A DNA stretch of 64,000 nt. Source: Apostichopus japonicus. Lineage: Eukaryota > Echinodermata > Holothuroidea > Aspidochirotida > Stichopodidae. The notes beneath the pieces are model-generated. The model was given only the letters and a program-made list of their open reading frames with translations. It was not told the DNA's origin and did no database searches. The translations under genes were made by a program, and so were the position numbers. The stretch spans positions 5,603,001 through 5,667,000 of the forward strand of contig NC_092572.1 in the NCBI RefSeq assembly GCF_037975245.1. Direction: 5' to 3'. This document shows positions 34,901 through 48,500 of the stretch, piece by piece (within the stretch, counting starts at the first letter, position 1; each line of letters starts with the position of its first letter).

Positions 34901-37900
34901 GCCAGGAGGCAGGAGGGGATATGATTTGAATGTGGGGAGGGTGTGGGGGGTGGGGAAGGGGTCCCCTTTGAAGTGTTCAAACAGTGCTACATTTTACATC
35001 TATCTTCTTGAATCACATGTATATTAAACACCCCTATAGACACGATCAATCAGTCCTGTCTCTCACCTCCTCTCATGCACTGGTGTATTTATTTCCTGGC
35101 AACATAACAGTTAGGCATAGTAAGGGTCAGAGGTCATCACAACTTAAAAGAGTTGTGTGAGTCCCTGTGGTCTCTTACATCCTTGTAGCAGTAGGGAGAA
35201 GAAGCCTAATAGATAAGAAACCATGATTATCTTCTGTTGTGTCTTATTTTCCAGCATCCTTGAAACATTATATCCTTCCCCTTTGATTTCTTGATGTCAT
35301 AAGCTGTATTTATGTGGTGCAATATTTAATTCCAGTATTGAGATTGTATATTCTTCTTGTGTATTTGACAGTATCCCAGTGATCTCCATTTTCTGCTCTT
35401 GGTTTTCTTTTCTCTGTATTTCATATCATATCTATCTCTACCCCTAACCTCCATCTCCACATTTTCTTTACTTTCTTCCTCCATCTCTTCATCTGTCTTT
35501 CACTCTTTCTTTTTTGACTTCTTTCCTTCCCTCTGTTTACCCTGTATGTTTTAGTTTGCCTACTCCCCCCCCCCTTACATCTTACCCCCCTAAAAAATGT
35601 TCACAAGGTTGACAAGTCTCCCCATGCTAGTCCCAAGTTATACACCTTTGTTGTGGTGACCGTTCACTATACTTGCGGATCAAATGGAAAGCCCCACCCC
35701 CCCACCCCTTACTTCCCCAGTGTCATGAATCGGCAAATGGAAGATTATTCGGAGTTGTTCGTGATGGTTCAATGGTCTTACAGTCAGGCATAGGCCTATA
35801 TGGTTCTCTTTGTCCTTCATTGTCGTCGAAGTTTGAAATGAATTAATCGTGCTAGGAATTTCCGGGCAATGTTTAATTTTCTGTGGCAAGAAAAAAAAGC
35901 TCCCCCCCCCCTCCAGTGTCCCTCCTGGTTGACTAGAGCCTGTACGCCTATATGGTCACATAATAGTATAGATAAGTATGAGCCATGCAGACAGGTTTTT
36001 TTTTTTTTTTTTTTTAAATTCAATCCAATTTGAGTTATAGTTTTGAGTTGTAATTCGAGTCAGTCGTGATGAGGTGCCCCATGGTGGGGCTGGGTAACCC
36101 ACCCCCAACCCGTTGCCGACTTGGCATTTCTTTGGGAGCCGTTCGGAACAAGAGGCAGGAAAATCAATACTGGAGTACAGTACGCTGGAAAGCAATAAAC
36201 TGACGTGATTTAGAAAAAAAAGGTGTTTGCTTTGACTGCAGATGTTCAGCGAGTCACTTTTCAATGGAAATAACTTTTAATTTATTGTTCATGTACTTAT
36301 TCCCTTTTTGCCAATCCTTTCTAAAGAGGGTGGAGCCGCCCCTTATGGCAACGTATTTTCGTTCCCTTTGCCGTTCAAATTTCGTTATTTTTAATTCGGG
36401 TCAAAGGGGTGCAAGGACAGGGTTTACGTGCACCGGTTAGGAGGATGGGGTGCAGCTAGGGCAAGTGTTCTGTGATCGCCTAAAGGGCCCGTTGTCAGGA
36501 GTCCAAAAATAATTAAATATACATATTTATCTATATATGGTTTATGACATAAAATCCTCCTGATATATAACTAAAATTTATATATAAAATACAATGTAAG
36601 TTGTGACTGTGTCTATGTGTAATTAATACCTAAATTGGCTGAAATACCAATTGTTCACATATGACGGACTTGACCATACGTTTGATACCCAATGTTGTAA
36701 TCACTTCAGTCAATTTTTTCACTCATTCGCGTCTGTCCTTTTTGTGACACGAGTCAATGTATCAGACATAAACTTCACTATAAGTTTCTTGAGCTGTGAA
36801 AGAATGTCGGCTCGCAACTAAGGTTGCAATATTTCAAATACTTTACTCAGGTTAGTACAAGACTGGCGCATCTGTAAAGGTTTGGAATACACTGTTTTTT
36901 TTACAGTAAAATAGCGTTAGCTTACTGTACTTCTATAGGCTAAACTTCTGATATTCGATACAGCATAAAGCATGCAGAGCTTTCCAAATCAGTGAATCAA
37001 CTACGAAACCAGGGCATCCGAACAGTCCGGACTTCGACTGTTCACCATGTGGGCCTAAAAGAGTAAAAAGCAGGGAACCGCTCGAGTAGCAGCTCCCTGG
37101 TCAAACTATTACATCTATACTGTACAGCTACTACAGCCCACTAGTTGTGAAAAGTTATGAACGTAAAGCAAACCACAGAGTTTTGTATCACACAACACAC
37201 ACGAAAACGCGACGTAATAATTTACCGCACACTACTGACAAGGGAGTTTTTCCATAACAACTCCCTGTACTGACACTGCTATACAGACAAGAAACTATGC
37301 AGGAATTTCGCCAAGGCCACCGCTTCAGGTAACCAAACCCGTTTATTGCTTACTAGCCGTAAATACGGGATTGCTGAGAAATTACGAAACAACAGCGACG
37401 AACCGGTAGAGGGTAGTATTGATATTATTTTTGAATCGGTTGGTGTGAAGGACAGAATTAACGAGGAAATTACGAGCGATCCCACCTTTAACAACATCCT
37501 GCAAAAAAGCTGCAAGCAACTAATGTTAATCGTATTTATCCGCAACGACTCGGCGTTATCTGTAGGCCTACTACTTCAGCTATTGCAACATAGGCACTTG
37601 TAATGTTATTATTGTGGCATGGCATTATACACTGTGGCCGTGTATGGCATATATTACAGGTTTTGAATGATGATAAACCAGGGCCAGGATATCGAACAAG
37701 TAGTTTTTAATAGACCGGAGGTTTATATATTTGCAATGATAAACAATAGACCAATGTGTATTCGTTAGATTAATCGTCCATTAGACCTTCGGATGTTCCT
37801 TATGTTCGTAAAATACAGTACTGTTAACATGTTGTTCAATTTGACCAATCAGTATCCAGGACTCTGTGTAATCTCTGTCAAGTCCGAAACTGGAGTAATT

Positions 37901-40900
37901 CGTGATTTACAGCTTAGTTCTGATGGTTTAAGTAATCATGTCTTCGTTTATATTACTGGCACACGCTAGGTAGAGTACTGTGTATTAAACATTGCACAAT
38001 ATAGCTTAGATTTAGTCTACGTTAATGGACTAAACGGCGAACTTGCTTCTTCGTGACCGAAATAACTTCCAATGAGTTGCCCTAACAAAGCCCCCATTGA
38101 ATATGAACAACTAACCAAGTTTGACCTTCACCATGCACTACAATGAAAAGTGTTTGTATACTAACACTGTTGTTCTTGTTTTAATTGGAAATACCTCAGC
38201 GATGCTATGGTGGAATTGCTCGCAAATTTCACCAGAGTGCTATGAATATGTTCTTCTTTCATTAGGACGAAAAACATGTTTCCTCATCGTAATATTTGCC
38301 AATTTAAAATAAATACTTGTGTATTTCAAATCATAATGTCCTTAATGATTCTACCAAGCGGGGTAATGTTTTCCTTTATTGAGATACATTGTAGTCAGTT
38401 CATGTGCAGAACAATATTTCATTCACCGGCTATCTACACCGTTGCTTCTAGTGTGAGATTCTTAAATAAAAGTCATGTCTCGTTTAAGCATATGTAAGTA
38501 GGCTAAGCTCCGGCTACATTACCAAGCGTTTGCAATCTACACACTAGTGATGTTCTTTGTATTGTAGACAAGGCTACATATCGCGCATGTAACAACCCAC
38601 TTGGCCATGTATAAAGTCACTCCATCTGCAATAGATAAACCATGGTGACAGATATCACCAATTTCTTCAACTTGTTTAATGTCAAGAAAACTTCGTTGTT
38701 TATTAGTCTGATTGAATTATTCATAGTAAGTTTGGAAAATCTACTAAACTTTTCAGAATCATCCTTCACATTAACTTGGTATTTTGTTTCCAGCTATCCC
38801 GGATGAAATTTCATTTGATTGCTTTGTCCCTCCTGCTGTCACTTGTCCTGCACAAGGTGTGAATCCTACTTCAGAGCTGATATGTACTTGTGCAGCTAAA
38901 GGGGTGCATCCAGGTACACTATCCTTGGATATTTCTGGTGCTGATAATGTGCAGCAAGATAGCCCAGTAGCAAATGATGGCCTGTTTGACCTTAGCTTGA
39001 CAGCAACAGTACCAGTTACTGACTCTGCGATAGAAGTTACCTGCAGTGTTAATGGATACAGCACCACGGAACCAATACCACCAAACCTCATCACTAAAAC
39101 ATTAATGATATGTAAGTTGATTACAGTTTTATACTGTATGTAAAATGTTATGACCGTACCCTTATCGAATGAAATGAATTTAAGGACATCATAGCATATT
39201 TCATCTTATTATAACGTTTCATTAGTGGTGTACATTGACATCACATTGTAAAACAGGAATACACAACATAGAGCCAATTCCTAATTAGACTTTATAATAG
39301 GCCTATTGAAACGTTAGTGATATGTAACTTAATGATATGTCAAATAACAGCTACAACTGTACTGGATAGTTATTTTCCAAGTTCATAAAGATACATAACG
39401 ATTAGACGTAGTATCCTGTCCAGCCGAGACTGCGAGCCATGGAGTGGAAATTTCATCTCAAACCTTTTGACATGGTGGGAAATTCTGAAGCTTTGATTCA
39501 TCTAGTATATGACCTTTCACCTGACCATGTGCTTGCTTTTGGGAAACTTTGGCCTAATACTTCTAACTCCAACTATTTTATGAAATTTTACGTTAAGTAG
39601 CGAGATGTTTTTATCTAAAGTAATTTTATTTATAGGCACCTTGATGGTTATTGACTATAATTGTTATTAATACGATAGTGCGCTTAATAATCTAAGTTTT
39701 GTATCAATATAATATAAGTGTATTAGCTATTTGTAATTTGAAAAACCGTTTGTATCTTCACCTCTGTACAATTCATGACTCACTGGGCCAGACATACACC
39801 CATACAGTTTGAAGTCCTTTCTCTCGCAAGTAAGCGAATTTTGACGTTTGACTTTTATAGACCCCGTGGCCGTTTTAGCAGTGTACATTCAAGTATTATA
39901 TGTTCAAGCACTTTGTACAATTGTAGATAGATGGCATTGAGAAGAGTTATTTTAATTTCTAGTTCTAGTTATGAAGACCTTTCATCTTATAAAGAAAATT
40001 CTTTACAACTAGTGGTGCATGGTCTATCTTTGCTTTATACTAACCCTGATATGCTTACATAGCATTAGGTACTGTATATTGTCAGTCCTTAGTTAGAACC
40101 GGCCAAAATCAGGTACGTGGAAAACTGGCCAATGCGAAATTGAAGTAGGATGTGAAAACCAAAACGAACTACATAAAAAGTGCACACACATTTTTGAAAG
40201 GCTGGTATCGTCCTTCCCAATAAAATGTGGTAGACGTCAGGCTGACGAAGCTATCTTTTCCTATAGCTCGGTGATAAGCTTTTATCTCTGCTCTGTGAAA
40301 CAATAACAACACCAGTGACTTTTGTTTTAAACGAGTCTACTCAAGTTACTAATGATTGAAAAGATGTGGCATTCAGACTAAAACCATTGTTCTGCGTCTG
40401 TTGCAAGTTTGCAACTGTTAAGTAACCCCTTAATTGGAACATTAATAATAATCAGCAATCTTTAATTATGTTTCCAAACCAGCACGGATGAAGGGTGAAT
40501 TTTAAGAACGGCCAAGTTCAGGTTACAATAATGCTTCGTGACCTTGGTTGGAGAATTTCACATGGGGCCCTGGTCACCAACTCGAAACGTTACTACCTAA
40601 CGCATTGAACACAGATTATTTCCGAGAAACTGCTGCAATGACCATGTACACGGCATTGTTCATGTATGTGTTTGGAAACCGGTCTTTGTTTTTTAAGCTA
40701 TATGAGTGGTTTCATGCTCATTCGGACATAATTAGTGGTGATCGTTCATGGTCAGTAGGGCATAGTGTTGTATTATACGGAGTTGATCCCCCGAATTGTC
40801 ATGTGGGAGTTTTTCGCATGACATTGTTTGTATCGCTTTTTAATTAAGAAACATGAAGGGGGTAAACAGATACAATAAAGTGTTTTGTGGAAGAGACGAT

Positions 40901-43900
40901 CCATGTCAGCTTGTTCCTGCAGCGTTGAAAAGTGACATACGGATCCAAGTCGAGGCCGATGTTCACTGCTTGTCGTGACATGTTTTCACGGGCCGTTGGC
41001 GCCGCGTTTGGGGGCACTGGTTGGCCGACCGTTTGTACCTTTGCATAGGTTTTCGAGTTAAGTTCAGTGTAGGGAGTTGGTGGGGGCAGATTACTCTGTG
41101 GGTAGGATTTGTCTTTTAGTGCCTTTTAGGCATTCATGTTTTGGATTCCACGGGGCGTATCACGTGAAAAGCAGCTGTTCGTGTGATTTATATTGAACTC
41201 TCACCGTTGACTTTATAAAATCATAAGTCATGGAGGGCTGACAAAATTCATATAAAAAGCAGTTTTGGTTCTCTCAAATACACACAGCGTATCACGTACA
41301 TACATAATTTGGGACATAGCGAAGTGGTTGTTAATGAACGATGATATGTGCAAGTTATTGTTTTGGTCAATAGATAACTTTATTCTCAACACCAAAGTAG
41401 ACTTAATAACCTTCTTGTAAACTTGCAGACGCTTTTCCAAATTAGATTTATTTTTATTCCTTGAACCTTAAAATACATATTGATTTCATCTGATGAAATG
41501 TTTTCAACATGAAGATTTGCCATTAAAGGATGTTGCTTCCAGTTTCTTAGAATCTGGTTTAACTTGAAAGTGAGAATTTAATTCGTTTTATTTGACAGCA
41601 CCACCAACATGTGCCCTGGACATTTCATTTGACCAGGACTGCAAAGAAGCTACCTTAAGCTGTTCTTGTTTTGCTATCCCAACTGATGGAGAATCCCCCT
41701 CAGACTCTGGAATGGTGTTTAGCTATTTCAATGGAACTGGTCATCTTATACAGGGTAATACAACTACCACAGTACAAACCAATGACGTAGAAGCTGGTGT
41801 AGACCTGACATATAGCTGCAGAGGGTGCAATGGACTTTACTATGGAGATAGCTCATATGTCACAGACAGTAAAGTTTGCACAATAAGTAAGTATGAGATA
41901 TTATGTAGTGTTGTGAATACCATCCCTATTTCATAATTAGGCTGATATGTTACACAAAGAGCGAATTGATAAAGAGGTACGTGTAAAATATTTCGCTGGT
42001 GTTGTAATGCTGAGTGACTTTTTATCTGATTATAATTGGGGTAGGGCATGATCTCGCTTGATTCAAGGTAGTAGTTTATTGTAATCTTATCTTAGTTGTT
42101 GCATGTTGATGCCCATGACAATTAAGCTAGGACTTACCTTTTATTATTCTCCGTTGTTTACATCACATAAGCCAGTTTTAGTCAGTAAGAGCGGTATTGT
42201 TCCAACATATTTTTTTTACTTTTGTCAAAGAGGAGTTAAATTAAAATCATCTGTTTCAAAACAAAATAATATACCTCCTGTCGGTCATATCACCTCCAAG
42301 CATTATTTTAGGGCTACGTAAACTGCGTCGACAGACCAGAGGATATTGTGCTACATATGTCCGGCGTTTTATGTCATTTCAGACCGATAGCAAACGCTTG
42401 ACTTGATTTCTGAGTGAAATATAATATTAGAACAAATATGGGTACAAACTAGTCTCAAGTACGAGTACGGAAAATGTTCTCGGGTAAGAGTATGAGTAAT
42501 AGCACTACAGGTACAGTGTACAGACCTGTCTTTTGAAACATTGAATCTAACATACAAATGGTGCTCTTCGCTTGAGCATTTAGATAAAAGTACTTCTATA
42601 TTCTTATATTTGTTTTTTTTTCTTTTACGTACTTATTTTAATGATATTATTATATTGGTTTATATGTTATCGATGTGGTGTCGGCCTTCGGCCAGACTTG
42701 TAAGGAAACATTTCATTTCTGCATAAAACCTTGACTAAATGATAGTGATTTTTTCCTAATTTAAACAGCATACACATACAGGTTAGTCCTAACTTGAAAT
42801 GAATCAGCCCCAAATATTTCATTAGATTGAGGTGAAAACAAATCCACTAGGTTGTATAACGTCTAATTGCATAAGACGATCGCTCTAGGCACCAAACTAG
42901 GAATCTGTTCAGTCTCTTCATTCCTGGATATTTTACCACAAACCATGCCTTTGGTTTCGTAGATATTTTCAAACTGAATTTCCTCAGGAATTATTAAAAT
43001 GAAACTTTGTCATGCAAATGTGGTCTCGGATTATAAACTAATGATGGATCTGTTTCATCTTACAGCGCGGGCGTGGCAATACGGCTGGTATTTTAACTGG
43101 TTATACTATTCAACAAAGCAGTATTTGACTTGAAGATTAACATGAAAATTAATAAATAAATCACAAACTTACACATATTTCATATCCTGTTGTAAAGGAA
43201 AGTTCTGATTAAGTTGCTCATTTTTACTTTTTATTCTTTTGTTGGACTTCTATTACTGAATCACGGTAATACAATTTTTACTACTGACGAATAAAATCGA
43301 AGACAATTTACATTTGATAACTGCATGTAAATAACAGCTGCCCTTGCATACAGTTTTTTTTTTCATTGAAGGGATCAACTAATTAACCTATATTTAAGTC
43401 TGTTCTATAAATATTTTAGAAGAAGGAAGTTAATACTTTCAAATTTACAGGTAACACTGTCCTACCTACTTCTACTGTAACAACTTACCCTTTTCAGGGT
43501 ATGTGAACTTCTTTTCATATTTTAGTCAACTCTTCACAATAATGTTCATAAAAGCACTGTGATTGCTTGTTATAACTATGAACGCCGTTCAAAAGTTGTG
43601 TTTTGTATTACTTTTTCCTGTAAACCCAAATGTTGTTGGTAAGCTAAAATATGTTTGATTTATTTGCTGAAGAATATAATTTCCAAAAATTACAATTTCA
43701 AAAGTAATCCATTCGTTCTGCGTGATTCTGTTCACTTTTTATTTACGGAAACGAGTCACTGTACATTTGAGCATTATAAATTGCCTGCTTTAGTTTAAAT
43801 TTACGTTTTATTTGTTTTATTATTTCTAATTTCATTCTCTTTGATGCAGGAAGGGGTCGATAACTTTAAGCAAATTCTCCTTTACTGTATGTATTTGTAT

Positions 43901-45524
43901 AAACAAATAAGCGATAATATTTTAATTACACTAATTATTCAATTATTTTCCCGCTATGTAGCCCTGTCTTCCTAATTGCTTTCATAACGTGTTAAACTAT
44001 GTTAGTGACATGTCATAAGGAAATATGCTTTTCAAAGTTCTACTTCATAATGTGTTTTCTATAAAATTAATATGATTTAGTTAAAGCGACCACCCGTGGA
44101 TCACTACTTTCATATAACTTTCCATGTATTTTCCATTCCAAAATTTGAAGCTAGCACGGTTACAACTCAACACCGATCTACCAATGATCCTCGGAATAAA
44201 AGTAAGTTTTTCATATCCAGTTAGCCTCATTGCTAGAAAAAGGACTGGGAAATCATTTTTACCTAATTTCATCAGATTGGTATTAATATGATTTGCTTAA
44301 TCTTGACAGAAATTCTGTTTCTCTGATGGCGGTTTGAATACCAGTTAGATATATTAATGATATTATGTAGGGTGTGGTTTTAAAAATTTCAATCTCTTGT
44401 TACCAGGGATGTTGTCACATTAGAGTAGATAGGACAGTGTATTTTACTATTGGTGATGATAGGCTTGGTCATCTTTTGCATGAGTGAACAAGCTGTTGTG
44501 TATTAAAACTTTTAATCCAGGGAACCCGTCAGATCTAGTATAATCATGCTGACTAGGTAGTAGGAATGTGTCAGCATTATAGTGGTAGGTGTATGAATAG
44601 GGGTAGATTGAGAATGCTGTAGAATTGCTCACAGTTCCCAGGTGATCCTATTATCTGCGCCAATAGATGCGACATATTTTCTATACGATGGACTAGCTAA
44701 TGCATGTATAAGCTAGTGCTGAACAAACACATCACTCTTAGCTAAAACACCATGCTGTGAGAGTCATATGATTTCTATATGTATATCTCTTGGTAAGTCG
44801 CCCGATTTAATTTTCCGTTTCAACACATGGCATGGGATTTATTTCACTTATGATAACCTATATAAGCCGGGAGGCCATAATGTTGTGAATTTGGAATTCA
44901 TCATTGGCAAGAATTGTGTTGGGAAAAGTCGCCTGGTTACCAAAATCTTGATAGAGTCTGAGGAGGGCAGCTGTTTGATGGCAGTATTGGATGCTGACAT
45001 GTATCGCTACAGCTGTACTACGGGGCTTGCCAAGGGACGTCAAATGTGATATCATTGTAAGTAAAACTTTGACATAAAGCATGTATTTACAGTAAACATT
45101 ATTTGGTTAAATATTGAGATTTGCTGTAAGGGAGAAACAATGTAAAAAGGTTTGTAATTGTTCTATGAAATTCATTTCCATGTATGCATTATTTATGGCA
45201 TTTAGGTAATGAAAATATAGCATGCATGAAAAGAGATAAATTGTGTTAAATTAGTGAATTTACCGCAAGTAAAGATATTATTTTAATGTGCCGCGCCTAG
45301 TTTTGGAGTTGTACGACATGTGGCAATAACATTACTCTACAAGCGTATAAAAGTAAAGTTATTTTGACGTTAGAAATGAGTTTAATGTAATGTAAAATTA
45401 ATTAGGTCAACTTTTGGAATGACTAAAATGATGTATAATTTTTAGTAAATTATCCCATCTACTGGCGGCTTGAAGTTATTATTTTTGAAATATGAAAATC
45501 ATCTCAAAATTGGTTGTAATGAAA

Positions 45525-45582
<58 letters not shown>

Positions 45583-48500
45583 CATTGTGAATTGGAATTC
45601 AAAATATTATAAAAGTTTTGGGTTCTTGCTTATTAAATACAGTGCCACTTTTATATCCGTTTGGGATTCAACGAGAATAACAAGTGACTTTCATCTTACT
45701 GGGATAATCAATCCACACTGACTGGTGTAACATCTTATACTACTGAAGAGCGGTAGAACTTTATGATTGTAACATCTATAGTTACGAGAAACTGTCTCTT
45801 ACTGAGGAGCATTGGACACTGGAACGTCGTTCAATTTTGAACTTTAAATATTGTGTTCACAAGTAAACTTGTTCTCAACTACTGGTAATATCATATTGTA
45901 AAATCAACACTATCGAGGTATGAGTAATTACTTAGTTTTTCTGGGGCAAACAAACTACTTGGGTATTGAGTAAATCATACGTTTTGGAAAACAACCAAAT
46001 TTTGTCTGAGCACCTAAAATTTGTTAAACTCTTGTAAATGGTTTCAACTTTGTGAAGTATCTCAACTCCATGCTTGTAGCAGGAGAATATTAGAATCCAT
46101 AGTATTATTGACTTAGAATTATATTCATTTATTTATTTAAGAAAGAAGAGACTTTGATGAATTTAATTTGTATTATTAAGATATACTTGGATGTCTTTGT
46201 GAATTACTTGTACTGTGTCTTTATATTGGTCGGATAGCCTCCATTCGACCGCGCTAAATTGTACCCCGCTCTTGTAGGTGACAGATGTGTAAGGATAATG
46301 TTTCATTAAAACTTAAACACTAGCGACTCATACAAATATCCTCTTACCAATCTGGACTTGATAGCAGGTAAATTTGGGAGTTGCATAGTAAGGATAGGTT
46401 CCTAATAATATATACTTAGTAAAGAACAAAAGCGATGACATAACCGGCAACAACGTCGCTTCAAAGAGTTGATATTATTCTAGCTTGTACACTCCCGAAG
46501 CGACGAGTACGTACTGTATTCTATCAACAGAAGGCAGTTATTTTTCACCCAGTAGATATAGAACACCACTCAAACGGAGATCAATTATAATAAGGGATGA
46601 CGTATATGCAGACGCATACGAAAGGCTGTTTCATTTTCTTTTTTTTCTTTTTTTTTCTTTTGCAAAATTAACAATACTGAAAATTAAATGTGCAAACGTG
46701 ACTCTATCCAAAATAACAGCCCAAATCTCATCAGTCCGAATGACATCGCGTATTATACTTAATTGATGATTTACTGAAAATATTAAGAGTAAAGAAGTAT
46801 TTTAGTGCATTTCAAGAACGAATCTGCTCACTTCAAACAAATAATACCCTCACAACCTCACATTTAACAAATACCTATTTGTAGTTTACCCTGAAAATTC
46901 AATTATATCAAGACAAAGGCGAATAATCGAAAGTTGTAAACATTTGATTTACTAAATGAAATAAATATTTATTTGGCTCTTTCAGGAAATTGTCCACCGT
47001 CTCTGTCATATATATATACATGATGATCCTTGAACAAAAAAACTGTTAAGTAAATTAGTAAAACCACTGGCCACGTTACAAACGGTACTTCACTTCTTGA
47101 AACTCCGCCTATGCAGTAGAAGGCAGACTTCAATACTTCGCATTAGTTAGGTACGTCCCAATAATGTAATGTGTAAATGCATTTATTTTATGTTTGAACT
47201 TTCCTCAGTCGGAACTTTAATGTTGTTCCGAGATACAATCACAAACGTATTCTTTCCACAGTTTCAGATTGCAACTATACAGGGCTGATTGCTGCCTGCA
47301 TAGTGGAGGCTATCATCATTGTGATGTTGGTCCTTGTAATTATTTATTTGATTGCACGTGACAGACTAGGTACGTGTTTTTATTTCTTCTTACATGCATG
47401 TTTCTAGTTTTGACTAAATAATTTCTAGGTAGAGTCACAAATTAACGACAATGTCAAAATAAAATAAAACAATAATTCCTAACAACTCTCTTTTAAATAT
47501 TAATTCAGTAGTGTTTGATTCTAGATAATATCTCTACATATCAAACAAAGAATGGAGGGTAGTGAAAAAGATAAATATTTAAACAAGAAAAAAGAAGCAT
47601 ATTACCAAAAAAATACGATATAATACATACAAATAAGACAATATTTTATTTGAATATTAGCGTTTCAAGAACTCCTTTCCAAGGTTTTTTAATAGAAAAT
47701 GACAAGCTGTTTTTAGATTAACATGTATCATATTGTAACGATTTTGGGGGTGGGGGTTGAGATTGGGTAGCGTTAGGCCGGCAGGTTAGGATCCTTGGCC
47801 GATGGTGTTGTATTTTGATTGGCCACAAAGTCGGCGAAATAGCGTGGAGTCAAACACAAGTAGAAATTATCCAAACAATCCAGGTAAGTATAAAACGGTT
47901 TATTTCCGCAACTGACTATTAAAATAAACGTAAATGGACTTCTTCGTCCTAAACAAGGATAAATAAATCAGCTCTCAAATGCTCTAAGAAGTAACAGAAA
48001 AATACGGCGAGAAGTAAAAGAAAAACGATGAAATACAGCTTCAGAGGCCTGCTCTAAATGGTATTGGCTTCAGGGCGTAAACCTGCCAAGATACCAAAAA
48101 AACGCTATAGACCTTGCCGTTGAAGAACTCGATTAAGGTGTGTCCTATTTCCTTCGAAAACATCCTTATATACGGGATCTAATTTACATAAACTTGCAAT
48201 GGGTCTCTTTGACTAAGAATGGTTGATAAAAGAGTGCAGCTTTCCTAAGGTCTGATAATCCCCCCGAAAACGAAATACATTTTAAACCCTTAATAGAACA
48301 TTAGCTAAAAACATCTGCACCCATCCCACATGAATGAATTTTACGATCGTACGACATACTGTTACGTAATGAATATTACCATAACGTTTGTGATGGCGGA
48401 TAATCCGCATAGCGGCAAACAATGGTCTATGCAGCGCGCGGCTAATCCTACTATTACTACAGTAACAAAGGGAATACCTAAGCCAAGGGATTAACCCGGA

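Larger units (their letters stand above)
41887..47261. other. Receptor introns 4 and 5 around the stalk exon
   Basis: Non-coding except for exon 5 (43451-43498). A (TA)n microsatellite lies at 45527-45580. Opposed frames at 44768-45082 are unassigned. A T-rich tract lies at 46636-46662. Confidence 0.45.

Noticed and set aside
43064-43132. Exon-like frame after a TTACAG at about 43065
   Set aside because: It runs to a stop without a donor and has no similarity to Ig, stalk or TM exons.
44768-45082. Opposed frames, + strand with a G-K-N-C-V-G-K-S-R stretch
   Set aside because: It looks vaguely like a P-loop, but spacing and context do not support an NTPase; unassigned.
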